Shown here piece after piece: positions 24,001 through 31,780 of a DNA stretch of 34,503 nucleotides. The notes beneath the pieces are model-generated. The model saw only the letters and a program-made list of their open reading frames with translations, was not told where the DNA came from and ran no database searches. This stretch comes from Pseudomonadota bacterium. Its GTDB lineage: Bacteria; Pseudomonadota; Alphaproteobacteria; Acetobacterales; Acetobacteraceae. Each line of letters starts with the position of its first letter. Within the stretch, counting starts at the first letter, position 1. The stretch covers positions 1-34,503 of the forward strand of contig JAFEFW010000634.1 of assembly GCA_018240405.1 (NCBI GenBank), read 5' to 3'. Made by a program: the position numbers and the translations under genes.

Positions 24001-25968
24001 TCACTCGATCGCGGCAAGGATGAACATAAGGATCAGTGTTGTCATTCCGACGGCTGCCGCCATTTCGCGTGCCATCCCCGCCGTCATGGCCCGCCGCGCG
24101 GCGTCTGAATGCTCCAAGACCGCGAGTTCGCGATCGATGGCCGCCACCCGTGCGATGGCCTGTTCCGCACCGGCAACATCCTTACTTCTCTGTCGCTCAT
24201 CCTCAATCAGCGCCAATAGAGGCTCAATGAAGCCGTCAGCCGCCAGCGCGTCCAGCTGGGCGATCAGCGCCTCCCGTCTCTGGCGGTTCCGATAAGTCTC
24301 CAGCCGGTGACGCAGATGGGCGGCCGCCCAGGCAGACAATCCTGGCAGCGGCGCCTTCACGTAGCGGACCTGCAGATCGCACAACAATCCCATCAGGCGC
24401 AGCAGGTAAGCGCCGGCGTCCGTCAGGCCCAGCAAGACGTTCACCGCCGACGTGATCTGGCGGTCGGCGCGTGCCGCAATGAAGGCGAGAACATGCGAAT
24501 TAAACAGCTCCGCGTCCCGATCGCCGGCGGCGAGGCGTTCCAGCCACTCCAGCAAGTCAGGCATGGTCATCATCCAGGTTCCGGTCGTGCCCGGCGCATC
24601 GCATGGCAGCAGGGGGTTCATCCCGTACAGCAGGCGGTGCATGGCGCCAACGCCATTGCGTTGGAGATACGCCCGTAGCTGCCGGCCCTCAAATGAACGC
24701 AGGAATCCGTCGTCCCGCGCGGAGTCGCTGTCGCTATTCTCCCAAAGCATGATTGCATCGCCGCGCAGCACTTCTTCTGCCAGCAGCACCAGCTTACTTT
24801 GGCCATGGAACCCTTCGGCGAGCAGCGCGCCCAGCGCGTCCGGCCAAAAGGCGGTCTCCCGCCAACAGAGCGGCATGCGCGGCTCAACCGTCGCGATGGT
24901 GTTCATCAGGAGGCGGGTGTCGGCATCCGCAACTACGGGCGCTTCTGCCAGCCGCACGCGGACAAGTTCCTCGATGGCGGCGGCCAATGTGCCGTCGCCC
25001 AGGCCGCGGCGTAGCCACTGGCTGACCACTCCAGCCCGCAAGGCCAGGATCGACTTCCGCTCATCGCGCGCAAGCGCATAAGCGAGCATGCGTGCGTCGA
25101 ATACCGCAATATCGTTGAGGATCAATGGGCGTTGGCTGCGGCGCGGTGGGCGGGCAGCCACGCGACGTGCCCTTGCGGTCGTCGGGTCCATCAGCAGGCG
25201 CGCTGGCGAGCGATGATCAGGATCGTCTGCCAGCATACCGCGCAGCAGGTCGCTCAGATACGGCGGCACCGCCGCACCCGCGGTCAGGGCGGCGTAGCTG
25301 CCCAGGTCGAGCTTGCGGCGGATGATACTGTCATCGTCCAGACCGGCCATTGGCACGCGGCCGGTTGCCAGCGTGATCAGCAGAACGCCCAGTGCGTAGA
25401 TGTCGTCGGCGATGGTGCCCTCGCCGCGGCCGGCGGGGAGGCACAGTGCGCTGAACGGGGGTTCGAACACCGCGGGTTGCAGCAACGCCGGCGGTGCTGC
25501 CCAAGCCGCGCCGAGCGTTACCGGCTGAGTATAGGACGTAACAAAGACATTATCCGGGCGGATTGCCCTATGTGTGATGCGCAGTTCCTGCAGCGCGATC
25601 AGCACCTGGGCAATCGGCCGCAGCACATGCTCCAGCAGCGCTGCCTCCGGCCAGGGGGTCAGCGCCAGAGCGGCTGGCTGGCCAAATGGCGCAGTGCAGA
25701 TGACGTAGTAGCCTTGTCCGCCCCCTGGCTGAGGTCCAACTCCATGCGCGATCGGCATCATCAGGTTGTCGATGGGTCGGTCGAGCACTTCCAGGCACCG
25801 CTGGCGCGGGCTGGCAAAGCGGCTGGCGGCAAGCGCAACGAGCTTGGCGTCGCCGCCACGGCGATCGACCGCGGCGAAGGCTGGCAACCCGGACCCCACC
25901 TCGGGCATCGGCCGCGACAATTCGATGCTGTAGCGGTCGGCGATCAGACTGTTCGGCGATTCTGCCAT
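24001..25968 (-). CDS. tail-anchored protein-kinase-like protein (predicted pseudokinase)
   Basis: This is a 655-residue protein with a Hanks-type kinase-like N-terminal domain (about 10-270). HRAIRPDN (133-140) matches the catalytic loop HRDxKPxN, but the catalytic Asp is Ala135 and the Lys is Arg137. The DFG region reads LGAAW. The VAIK lysine is absent (VALAAS), and no glycine loop is evident. ADDIYALGVLL (187-197) keeps the structural Asp of subdomain IX. After a basic linker (ARPPRRSQRP) comes a long helical region with no domain I recognise. It ends in one hydrophobic helix (about 633-653) directly before the stop, a tail anchor that would leave the bulk cytoplasmic. It lies 87 bases downstream of the TetR gene. 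Family fold is fairly sure; lack of catalysis is inferred from the residues. Confidence 0.75.
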   Translation of the reverse strand: MAESPNSLIADRYSIELSRPMPEVGSGLPAFAAVDRRGGDAKLVALAASRFASPRQRCLEVLDRPIDNLMMPIAHGVGPQPGGGQGYYVICTAPFGQPAALALTPWPEAALLEHVLRPIAQVLIALQELRITHRAIRPDNVFVTSYTQPVTLGAAWAAPPALLQPAVFEPPFSALCLPAGRGEGTIADDIYALGVLLITLATGRVPMAGLDDDSIIRRKLDLGSYAALTAGAAVPPYLSDLLRGMLADDPDHRSPARLLMDPTTARARRVAARPPRRSQRPLILNDIAVFDARMLAYALARDERKSILALRAGVVSQWLRRGLGDGTLAAAIEELVRVRLAEAPVVADADTRLLMNTIATVEPRMPLCWRETAFWPDALGALLAEGFHGQSKLVLLAEEVLRGDAIMLWENSDSDSARDDGFLRSFEGRQLRAYLQRNGVGAMHRLLYGMNPLLPCDAPGTTGTWMMTMPDLLEWLERLAAGDRDAELFNSHVLAFIAARADRQITSAVNVLLGLTDAGAYLLRLMGLLCDLQVRYVKAPLPGLSAWAAAHLRHRLETYRNRQRREALIAQLDALAADGFIEPLLALIEDERQRSKDVAGAEQAIARVAAIDRELAVLEHSDAARRAMTAGMAREMAAAVGMTTLILMFILAAIE

Positions 25969-26055
25969 CCGGACGAACCATTTTGGTCAGGCCGCGGGAG
26001 CATAGCGGCCAACGGTTGACCGAAGGTTAACGGCCGAGTCCTTGTGTCCTCCGGA

Positions 26056-26652
26056 TCAGCCGGCCGGTGGCGTGGCTCCGACCATCTGCAGGCCAAGCGC
26101 CGCCATGGCGCCGCAGACCTGGTCGACCGACAGGCGGCCGTCGTGGCGGTGCCAGGTATAGGCCCAGCTGACCATGCCGCCGATCGCCAGTGCAGCCACA
26201 CTGATATCCGGGATCGTGAACTCGCCCGAGGCGACACCTTCGTGGAGCAACTGACTGAGAACTTTGTCGAACTTCCGTCGCAATGCGTTGATTTCTTCCA
26301 ACGCGTCTTTCGACAGGTTCTTCTCCTCACGGAAATAGACAGCGATGTTGGCCTGGCGCTGCAGTACCACGCGAGTAAACGCAAGCAGCCCGTGATACAA
26401 CCGATCCGTGGCGCGACCCGCTTGCGCCGTCGCATCGAGAATTGCCTGCAGCGACATTTCGATCGTCGGCCGGCAGATCGCCTCCAGCAGTTCAACCTTG
26501 CTGCGGAAATGCGTGTAGATGAACGGCTTGGTGACGCCCAGTTCCGTGGCGATGTCATCAAGCGTGGTTCCGCTGAAGCCGCGCTCATAAAAGAGCTTTA
26601 CGGCCTCTTCCAGAATGCGCTCACGCTTGTAGGCGAGTATTTCGTTACGCAT
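26056..26652 (-). CDS. TetR-family transcriptional regulator
   Basis: This 198-residue protein has an N-terminal TetR helix-turn-helix (about residues 10-58; TLDDIATELGVTKPFIYTHF). The C-terminal ligand-binding region includes VYFREEKNLSKDALEEI, a segment seen in regulators of fatty-acid or acyl-CoA-related genes. That function is only suggested. I chose the ATG at 26652 (MRNEILAYKRERILEEA); an ATG at 26709 would add 19 residues across a palindrome that looks regulatory. The ribosome site is weak. The kinase-like gene lies 87 bases downstream and is the nearest candidate target, besides autoregulation. Confidence 0.88.
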   Translation of the reverse strand: MRNEILAYKRERILEEAVKLFYERGFSGTTLDDIATELGVTKPFIYTHFRSKVELLEAICRPTIEMSLQAILDATAQAGRATDRLYHGLLAFTRVVLQRQANIAVYFREEKNLSKDALEEINALRRKFDKVLSQLLHEGVASGEFTIPDISVAALAIGGMVSWAYTWHRHDGRLSVDQVCGAMAALGLQMVGATPPAG

Positions 26653-26664
26653 GGACGCTACCAA

Positions 26665-26684
26665 AAAATCCCCAACCGGATTTT
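26665..26684. promoter_or_regulatory. palindrome just upstream of tetR
   Basis: AAAATCC and GGATTTT are separated by six bases (20 bp in all), 12-32 bases before the TetR start. The size and place fit a TetR operator for autoregulation. On the minus strand the right arm runs into TTTTTT, so an intrinsic terminator for the upstream HU gene is the alternative. Confidence 0.4.
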
Positions 26685-26754
26685 GTAGTGCCCCCGGCGA
26701 GTCTTGCAAAGCTTCGGGGACAGAACCGGAAGGGCTGCTGCGGTGGCGTCCGGA

Positions 26755-26776
26755 AGCCCCCGCCTGCGCAGGGGCT
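26755..26776 (-). terminator. possible terminator hairpin after HU gene
   Basis: AGCCCC and GGGGCT enclose a ten-base loop 16 bases beyond the HU stop. The stem is GC-rich but lacks a U-run, so confidence is low. Confidence 0.3.
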
Positions 26777-26791
26777 GGCCAACACCGTGGT

Positions 26792-27061
26792 TCAGACGGA
26801 CTTTTTCAGGACGGGAGAGGCCTTAAAGCGCACGGTCTTGCCGGCCTTCACCTTGATGGCGGCGCCGGTACGCGGGTTCAATCCCTTGCGGGCTTTGGTC
26901 TTGCGGACGGTGAAGGTCCCGAAGCCAGGGAGCGTAAACTTCCCGGTCTTCTTCAACTCCTTGACGATAGCGTCGATCAGGTCCCCCGTCGCGCGGTTGG
27001 CCGCTGCACCGGTCAGTTCAGCCGACTGCTGAATGACCTTCGCAATGAACGCTTTAGACAT
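26792..27061 (-). CDS. HU-family nucleoid DNA-binding protein
   Basis: This 89-residue protein is of the HU/IHF family, of full normal length. MSKAFIAKVIQQSAELTG begins the dimerisation helices. LPGFGTFTVRKTKARKG carries the conserved turn, and the beta-arm NPRTGAAIKVKAGKTVRF holds the usual Arg-Asn-Pro intercalating tip (here LNPRTG). The ATG at 27061 has GAGGG eight to nine bases upstream. It is a DNA-bending, nucleoid-organising protein. TetR lies 139 bases downstream on the same strand, separated by likely terminator/operator sequences. Confidence 0.93.
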   Translation of the reverse strand: MSKAFIAKVIQQSAELTGAAANRATGDLIDAIVKELKKTGKFTLPGFGTFTVRKTKARKGLNPRTGAAIKVKAGKTVRFKASPVLKKSV

Positions 27062-27083
27062 CGAACCCTCACTATGGCCTGGA

Positions 27084-27101
27084 TACCGAGTCGATTCGGT
27101 A
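27084..27101. promoter_or_regulatory. near-palindrome in HU leader
   Basis: TACCGA and TCGGTA are separated by six bases and lie 23-40 bases upstream of the HU ATG. Sixteen of the 18 positions are symmetrical. It could be an operator or a small hairpin in the HU 5' untranslated region. Upstream, TTGACG near 27147 is a possible -35 element, but no convincing -10 follows. Confidence 0.3.
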
Positions 27102-27261
27102 ATTTGACGATACCCCCCTTCTGCTATCACTCCACGCGGGTCGTCAACTAAATTGCAGCCGGATTGCAACGAAAATGCACTGTCAGGCCATAGCAGCGTG
27201 GCAGCACCCCGGATTCTGCTTGTCCCGGCCACGCAAATCGGGAAGCGCTTGCGACCCGACG

Positions 27262-27313
27262 GATCGGACCCGGCAAAGGCGGCTGGTAAAGGGCAGAAAC
27301 CGCCGGTCCGATC
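27262..27313 (+). other. strong hairpin in non-coding region, possible small RNA or terminator
   Basis: GATCGGACC (27262-27270) pairs with GGTCCGATC (27305-27313). The stem extends inward with GGC/GCC across one bulged C, or alternatively with GGCGG (27278-27282) and CCGCC (27300-27304). TTTC follows on the plus strand. No plus-strand gene lies directly upstream that would need a terminator. Confidence 0.4.
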
Positions 27314-28048
27314 TTTCGGTCGTGCAGCCGACGCCAAATGCTGTAGCCCGCTGCCGCGCGACATCATCCGGAGTCGTCACAGCGTGCACGCGCCACACTG
27401 ACCGTCGTCGCCCGCCGCCATGGCGGACCTCATCTGCTGGTCACCCACGATTTGCGACGCCGGGTGGGCGATCCTCCGTCATTGAAGACGGCCTGCGGAT
27501 GACCCGCCTCCATCGACCATGACGAGAGAGCAACGCCATGCGTCGGCGTCAGCGTGCCGTTGGCCTCACGCCGTTGGATCGTCGATGCCAGATGATCCCG
27601 CTGAACTGCAGCGAGCCGAATGGCACGGGATCATCGGTGCAACCGGTCGAACGCCGGGTGCGTCAGCATCCACCGTACCACTGATACCAGTTCACGTTCG
27701 ACAGAAAGGGCGGCCCTCAACGCCAACGGGCCAAAAGGACGCCAAGACGCCGATTGGCCGGCTGCAGCCGCGTGGACACGCCACGGATGGTCCCAGTCGG
27801 CCCCGGAACACCCTGCCGCCCTCCGCACTTGGCGGCGAATCATCAAAGCCACCGCAAACACCGGCGTTACCGGCGCCTCAGCTCCCGTCAGTCATAGCCA
27901 ACATCCAAGCGATTGCTCTGCCCACGATCAGCACGACGACGTCACCCGTCACCTGTCGGCGTGGGTCGTTGCGGCACTGATCACACCACACATCGCGGTT
28001 GTAACCAGGCGGCCGCCCTGGCCGCTGCGAGGGACAGCGCGCCGCCGT

Positions 28049-29164
28049 TTACAGCTTGTGCCGGCCGGGCTCTCTCACCTGGTATTTCCGCAGCACCGCC
28101 AGATCCGGATCACGACCCAGCCCCGGCCCGGTCGGCACTGCCACACGTCCCTCCCCGGCCTCCAGCAGGTCTCCGTATGGGTCTTCCTGCAGATCAATGA
28201 ACAGCCGCTCGAACGGCGCTTCAGGCGCGAGTGCCGCGACCAGATGCAAGGATGCCAGATAGCCCGCGGCAAAATACGCGTTGTGCGGGACCAGGCGGAC
28301 ACCATAGGCCTTCGCCAGAGCCGCGATCTCCAGCATGGCAGACGGGCCGCCGATCTTCGTCACGCTTGGCTGCGCAACGTCCTGTGCCTCGGCTTCAAAC
28401 GCAGCCTTGAAGTCGAACAGCCCGGCGGCGTTCTCGCCGGCCGCAATGGGAATGCCGCCCTCCAGCCGCACACGGGCCAGACCCTCAAAATCGCCCGGCG
28501 GCCAGACCGGTTCCTCCAGCCAGGTGAGGTTCACATCCTCCAGCTCACGTGCCATCGCCAGGGCCTTCCAGATGGTCCAGGGGCAGTTGACGTCGGCCAT
28601 CAGCCGCGGCCCGTCACCCAGCGCCCGGCGCGCGGCGACGATTTCCGGCGTGGTGATCTCATGCAGTTTCACATCCTGATAGCCGCGGGAGGCGGCGCGC
28701 TCGCACGCCGCGCCGACTGCCGACGCTTCGCCATAGCGCAGCAGGCTGGCATAGGCGCGCAGGGATCCGGTGGGCGTGCCGCCGAGCAGGCGCCAGAGCG
28801 GCTGATTGGCGACCTTGCCGGCGATGTCCCACAGCGCAATGTCCAGGCCGGACAGCGCGAAGACATGCGGCCCGTTGCGGCCGTAAATGTGGAACGCCTG
28901 CGACAGCCGCTGCCGCAACCCGGCGATGTCGCGGGCGTCCTGGCCAAGGATCGCCGGCGCCAGTTGCGTGTCCAGCACCGTCATGGTGGCGGCGGAGCAG
29001 GCGTGGCCGAACGCTTCGCCCCATCCCTCGACCCCCTCGTCAGTGATGATGCGCAGCCAGACACCGTTCATCACCTGCCAGTTCAGGCCGCCCATCACCT
29101 TCGGCTTGCCGCCCATGTCGAAGGGAATTTGCGTCCACCAGGTCTCGACGCCGACGATCTTCAT
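28049..29164 (-). CDS. mandelate racemase/muconate lactonizing enzyme family protein
   Basis: This is a 371-residue enolase-superfamily enzyme. The N-terminal capping domain (MKIVGVETWW) is followed by a barrel. Metal ligands are Asp191 (MADVNC), Glu217 (WLEEP) and Glu244 (AAGEN). The likely base is Lys166 in VKLHE, where the usual KxK is KxH. His294 (VPHNAYF) could be the partner base, as in the mandelate racemase subgroup. It probably dehydrates or racemises a sugar acid or a related hydroxy acid; the substrate is unknown. I chose the ATG at 29164 because it matches the family N-terminus and lies 81 bases from the divergent SOUL gene. The longer frame to 29212 adds an unlikely basic extension. 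Confidence 0.88.
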   Translation of the reverse strand: MKIVGVETWWTQIPFDMGGKPKVMGGLNWQVMNGVWLRIITDEGVEGWGEAFGHACSAATMTVLDTQLAPAILGQDARDIAGLRQRLSQAFHIYGRNGPHVFALSGLDIALWDIAGKVANQPLWRLLGGTPTGSLRAYASLLRYGEASAVGAACERAASRGYQDVKLHEITTPEIVAARRALGDGPRLMADVNCPWTIWKALAMARELEDVNLTWLEEPVWPPGDFEGLARVRLEGGIPIAAGENAAGLFDFKAAFEAEAQDVAQPSVTKIGGPSAMLEIAALAKAYGVRLVPHNAYFAAGYLASLHLVAALAPEAPFERLFIDLQEDPYGDLLEAGEGRVAVPTGPGLGRDPDLAVLRKYQVREPGRHKL

Positions 29165-29245
29165 GCTGTTCCGCTCCCCTTGAGCCGCCGCCTGCGCGCG
29201 GCGCATTCGCACCTATATCAAGCGTCGTCTGCTTGGAGGCGACGC

Positions 29246-29911
29246 ATGGGTCCGATCCTGTACTATATGATGACGTTCGTCGAAGCCGGCCTGGGCGTGG
29301 TGGGCTTTCGCGGCTTATACGAGCAGCCGCCATACGCGGTGGTCGAGCGCCTGCCGGGAGGCGTCGAGGTGCGCGACTATCCCGCTCGGGTGGCGGCGGA
29401 AACTGATGATGCCGGCGGCGGGCGGGAGGCGTTTCCGCGCCTGTTCCGCTATATCACCGGCAACAACGCGGACAGCCAGCGCATTGCCATGACCGCGCCG
29501 GTGGCACAGCAGCAACGCGGCCAGATGATCGCGATGACCATCCCGGTGCAAAGCACAAAGTCCGGCGGCGTGATGCGCTTCTTCCTGCCGCAGGACGTGG
29601 TGCGGCAGGGCCCGCCGCAGCCGCTCGACCCGGCGGTTCGCATTGTCACCGTGCCGGCGGAACGGATCGCCGTGCTCCGCTTCAGCGGCATTGCGGACCC
29701 CGGCGCCGTGGCGGCGCAGGAGCGGCTGTTGCTGGAGGCACTTGGCAAGACCGGACGCACATCGCAGGGCCGGCCGTTCCTGCTGACCTATGATGCGCCC
29801 TTCACCATCCCATTTTTTCGCCGCAATGAGGTGGCAGTGGACCTGTCCGCGGCTAGCGCACCCACTGCGCCCATTCCGGCTGCTCCGCCGCCTCGGGTTC
29901 CAGCAGGCTGA
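29246..29911 (+). CDS. SOUL heme-binding family protein
   Basis: This 221-residue protein begins with a hydrophobic N-terminus (MGPILYYMMTFVEAGLGVVGF) that is a probable membrane anchor or uncleaved signal. The SOUL/HBP domain follows (about 27-200): YAVVERLPGGVEVRDYP, then IAMTAPV, IAMTIPV, RFFLP and VAVDL are family features. SOUL proteins bind heme or related tetrapyrroles in some eukaryotes; the bacterial role is unclear. TTGGAGGC is placed ideally before the ATG at 29246. The Ala/Pro-rich tail (SAPTAPIPAAPPP) lies over the 3' end of the convergent potassium channel gene (59 bases shared). Confidence 0.88.
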   Translation: MGPILYYMMTFVEAGLGVVGFRGLYEQPPYAVVERLPGGVEVRDYPARVAAETDDAGGGREAFPRLFRYITGNNADSQRIAMTAPVAQQQRGQMIAMTIPVQSTKSGGVMRFFLPQDVVRQGPPQPLDPAVRIVTVPAERIAVLRFSGIADPGAVAAQERLLLEALGKTGRTSQGRPFLLTYDAPFTIPFFRRNEVAVDLSAASAPTAPIPAAPPPRVPAG

Positions 29912-30773
29912 TACGGGAAAGATCGCCGATGACATGGCCCTGCTCATCAAGGCTCGTCGCGTCCGCATAGCACATTCCGAAACGGACCTTGTCGGCCGTG
30001 TAGACCGTGACGTCGTAAACCGTGGTTTCGATAGCCTGGTCACGCGCATCGAGCGTGACGCACAGCCGGACGTCGGCGGCAGCGAAGGTTTCAGCGGTAT
30101 AGCCAAAGAATGGGCTTGTCTCATTGATGGCGTGCATCAGCGTCCAGGGCATGACGAAAACGGGCAGGTGCGATTGCAACAGAGGCAACTCCACCAGGCG
30201 CCGGAAGCTGCGTGCCTGCGCCGTGCGCTCAACAATCAGCGCGTATAGCTTCGCGTTGGCGTTGGTCATCACTGTCATGCGGCCGTTGGCGAGGCGTATC
30301 ATCAGCGTGCGGTGGTCGTTGAAGCTGGTGACGACCGGGTTTTCCGCATAGACGAATCTGGCGCGGGGCCGTGAGAACCGGACGAACATCAGTCCGGTGA
30401 CAATGGCGGTGAATGCCATGCCGACCACGATCTCGACGGCCGAAACGACATGGGCATAGGTCGTAACAGGCGCCATCACGCCGTAGCCCACCGTGGCCAG
30501 CGTCTCGATGCTGAAGAAGAACGCATCCCAGAACGAATCGGACGCGACGTTGGCAATGCTACCGGGACTCAGCACGTACAGCGTGGCAAAGACGAGATTC
30601 AGGGTCAGCCATGCGCCGAGGAGGCAAACGGTGAAGGCCGGCCAGGAGAGGCCGACGGCGATACGATAGGGATCGCGCAGGTCAAAGCGCGTGGCGCCGA
30701 TCTTGAATAGACCCAGATCGGATTGCAGGACGGGCTGCGGCCGTGCTCTCAGGTACGGCCGGGGCCAGGGCAT
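29853..30773 (-). CDS. inward-rectifier potassium channel (KirBac type)
   Basis: This is a 306-residue Kir-family channel of the inner membrane. A first helix (about 43-67), a pore helix with the selectivity filter TVGYG (94-98) and a second helix (about 105-131) precede a cytoplasmic immunoglobulin-like domain. That domain includes FNDHRTLMIRLANGR and MPWTLMHAINETSPFFG, both typical of KirBac. I prefer the ATG at 30773, since MPWPRPYLRARP leads directly into the slide helix, with GGAAGGGA upstream; a GTG at 30833 would add 20 residues. The last 19 codons overlap, tail to tail, the SOUL gene. OmpW lies upstream on the same strand, separated by a hairpin. Confidence 0.92.
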   Translation of the reverse strand: MPWPRPYLRARPQPVLQSDLGLFKIGATRFDLRDPYRIAVGLSWPAFTVCLLGAWLTLNLVFATLYVLSPGSIANVASDSFWDAFFFSIETLATVGYGVMAPVTTYAHVVSAVEIVVGMAFTAIVTGLMFVRFSRPRARFVYAENPVVTSFNDHRTLMIRLANGRMTVMTNANAKLYALIVERTAQARSFRRLVELPLLQSHLPVFVMPWTLMHAINETSPFFGYTAETFAAADVRLCVTLDARDQAIETTVYDVTVYTADKVRFGMCYADATSLDEQGHVIGDLSRISLLEPEAAEQPEWAQWVR

Positions 30774-30916
30774 CGGCGGCAGCGTCCCTTCCGTCGCAGC
30801 GCCACGACAGCCGGTCTGCCGCGGGCGCACCACCCGATGCTGGGCGCAGCACCAGGCAGCGTCAACGCCTCAAATGGCCGGATACAGGACCGGCCGCGGC
30901 GCAGAACGCGCCGGCC

Positions 30917-30951
30917 GGTTCAGGCGCGGCGCCGGCGGCTGCGCCTGAACC
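30917..30951 (-). terminator. hairpin between ompW and the Kir channel gene
   Basis: GGTTCAGGCGC (30917-30927) and GCGCCTGAACC (30941-30951) form a perfect 11-base stem with a 13-base loop, eleven bases beyond the OmpW stop. A second inverted repeat (ACCGGCCG at 30889-30896 and CGGCCGGT at 30912-30919) shares three bases with it, so the two compete. No U-run follows. Confidence 0.55.
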
Positions 30952-30961
30952 CTATGCGCCG

Positions 30962-31642
30962 TTAGAACCGGTAGCCGATGCCGAAGCCGATCACCAGCGG
31001 GTTCAGCCAGGTGTCGGCCTTCACCGTGGTGCCAAGCGCATCGACCTTCGCCGTGGTCTTCAGGAAAATCTGCTTGATGTCGAAGTTGAGGAACCAGTGA
31101 CCCGAGAAGTTGTAGTCGATACCGGCCTGAACCGCCGCGCCGACACCATTGGACAAGGTCCAGTGGGTGACGGGCGGGTTGGACGGATGCGTGGCATAGA
31201 AGAAGCTGCCATTGATGCCGATACCCAGGTAGGGGCTCCACTGCGACTTCGGCGCGAAGTGATACTGTACGGTCAGGGTCGGCGGCAGCACCCAGGTGCT
31301 GCCGACATCGACCCGGCCGCCTAGGGCGCTGTTCGTCACGCTGACATTATGGCGCGTGCTTGCCGCGATCAGTTCGAACGCGATGTTGTCCGTGAGAAAA
31401 TAGGAAAAGTCGATTTCCGGCGCGGCCTGGGCGGTGGCGCTGACATTGCCGCCGATGATGTCGACCGTGCTGGCGGAGTTCAGCGGGACCACGCCGATGG
31501 CACGCAGGCGAACCATAAAGCTGTTCGCGGTCTTGCCAACGGGTTGCTGGTTCAGATCCCACGGCGGCGCGAACTGCGCATTGGCGGCGAAGGTGAATGC
31601 CATGGCGCCAAGGATGGTGCCGGCAAATAGCGTCTTTTTCAT
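30962..31642 (-). CDS. ompW: OmpW-family outer membrane protein
   Basis: This 226-residue protein has a Sec signal peptide (MKKTLFAGTILGAMAFTFAANA, cleavage after residue 22). A beta-barrel pattern of alternating hydrophobic residues follows and ends in the outer-membrane signature G-Y-R-F. The regions FMVRLRAIGVVPLNSAS, LPPTLTVQYHF and PYLGIGINGSFF match OmpW, an eight-stranded barrel with a hydrophobic channel. The ATG at 31642 begins the signal peptide. A perfect FNR/FixK-type box about 104 bases upstream suggests activation at low oxygen, as known for ompW in enteric bacteria. The family call is firm. Confidence 0.92.
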   Translation of the reverse strand: MKKTLFAGTILGAMAFTFAANAQFAPPWDLNQQPVGKTANSFMVRLRAIGVVPLNSASTVDIIGGNVSATAQAAPEIDFSYFLTDNIAFELIAASTRHNVSVTNSALGGRVDVGSTWVLPPTLTVQYHFAPKSQWSPYLGIGINGSFFYATHPSNPPVTHWTLSNGVGAAVQAGIDYNFSGHWFLNFDIKQIFLKTTAKVDALGTTVKADTWLNPLVIGFGIGYRF

Positions 31643-31745
31643 TCTGGCTCCTCGCGCCCCCGGCGATCCCTCACTGGTGGCGTTCTCAACAAACCTGCCT
31701 TTCGGCGAACGCCCGGCAACCAATCATCACCATCGCACAACAAGT

Positions 31746-31759
31746 TTGACGCGGATCAA
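31746..31759 (-). promoter_or_regulatory. FNR/Anr/FixK-type box upstream of ompW
   Basis: On the minus strand this reads TTGATCCGCGTCAA, an exact match to TTGAY-N4-RTCAA. It lies about 104 bases before the OmpW start. A class II arrangement would place transcription start near 31711, leaving a leader of about 70 bases; I cannot see a strong -10 there. Confidence 0.6.
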
Positions 31760-31763
31760 ATGG

Positions 31764-31780
31764 TCCGAACGGGATTCGGA
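31764..31780. promoter_or_regulatory. second palindrome next to the FNR-type box
   Basis: TCCGAA and TTCGGA are separated by five bases, starting four bases beyond the FNR-type box on the promoter-distal side. It may be an operator for a second regulator of ompW. Confidence 0.35.

Larger units (their letters stand above)
27062..28048. other. 987-base stretch without a convincing gene
   Basis: The right part (about 27500-28040) has open frames on both strands. Their translations are Pro/Thr/Ser/Arg-rich with no recognisable domain, no ribosome sites and no coding character. The left part contains the HU promoter region and a strong hairpin at 27262-27313. I see no tRNA or known small RNA. Confidence 0.5.

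Noticed and set aside
27519-27980. 153-codon plus-strand frame in the gene-free region
   Set aside because: Pro/Ser/Thr-rich, no ribosome site, no recognised domain, and competing open frames on the other strand. It is not supported as a gene.
27620-29245. Plus-strand frame continuous with the SOUL gene for over 500 codons upstream
   Set aside because: It runs antisense to the enolase-superfamily gene, has Arg/Gln/Ala-rich shadow composition and no domain. The SOUL gene has its own ideal ribosome site and start at 29246.
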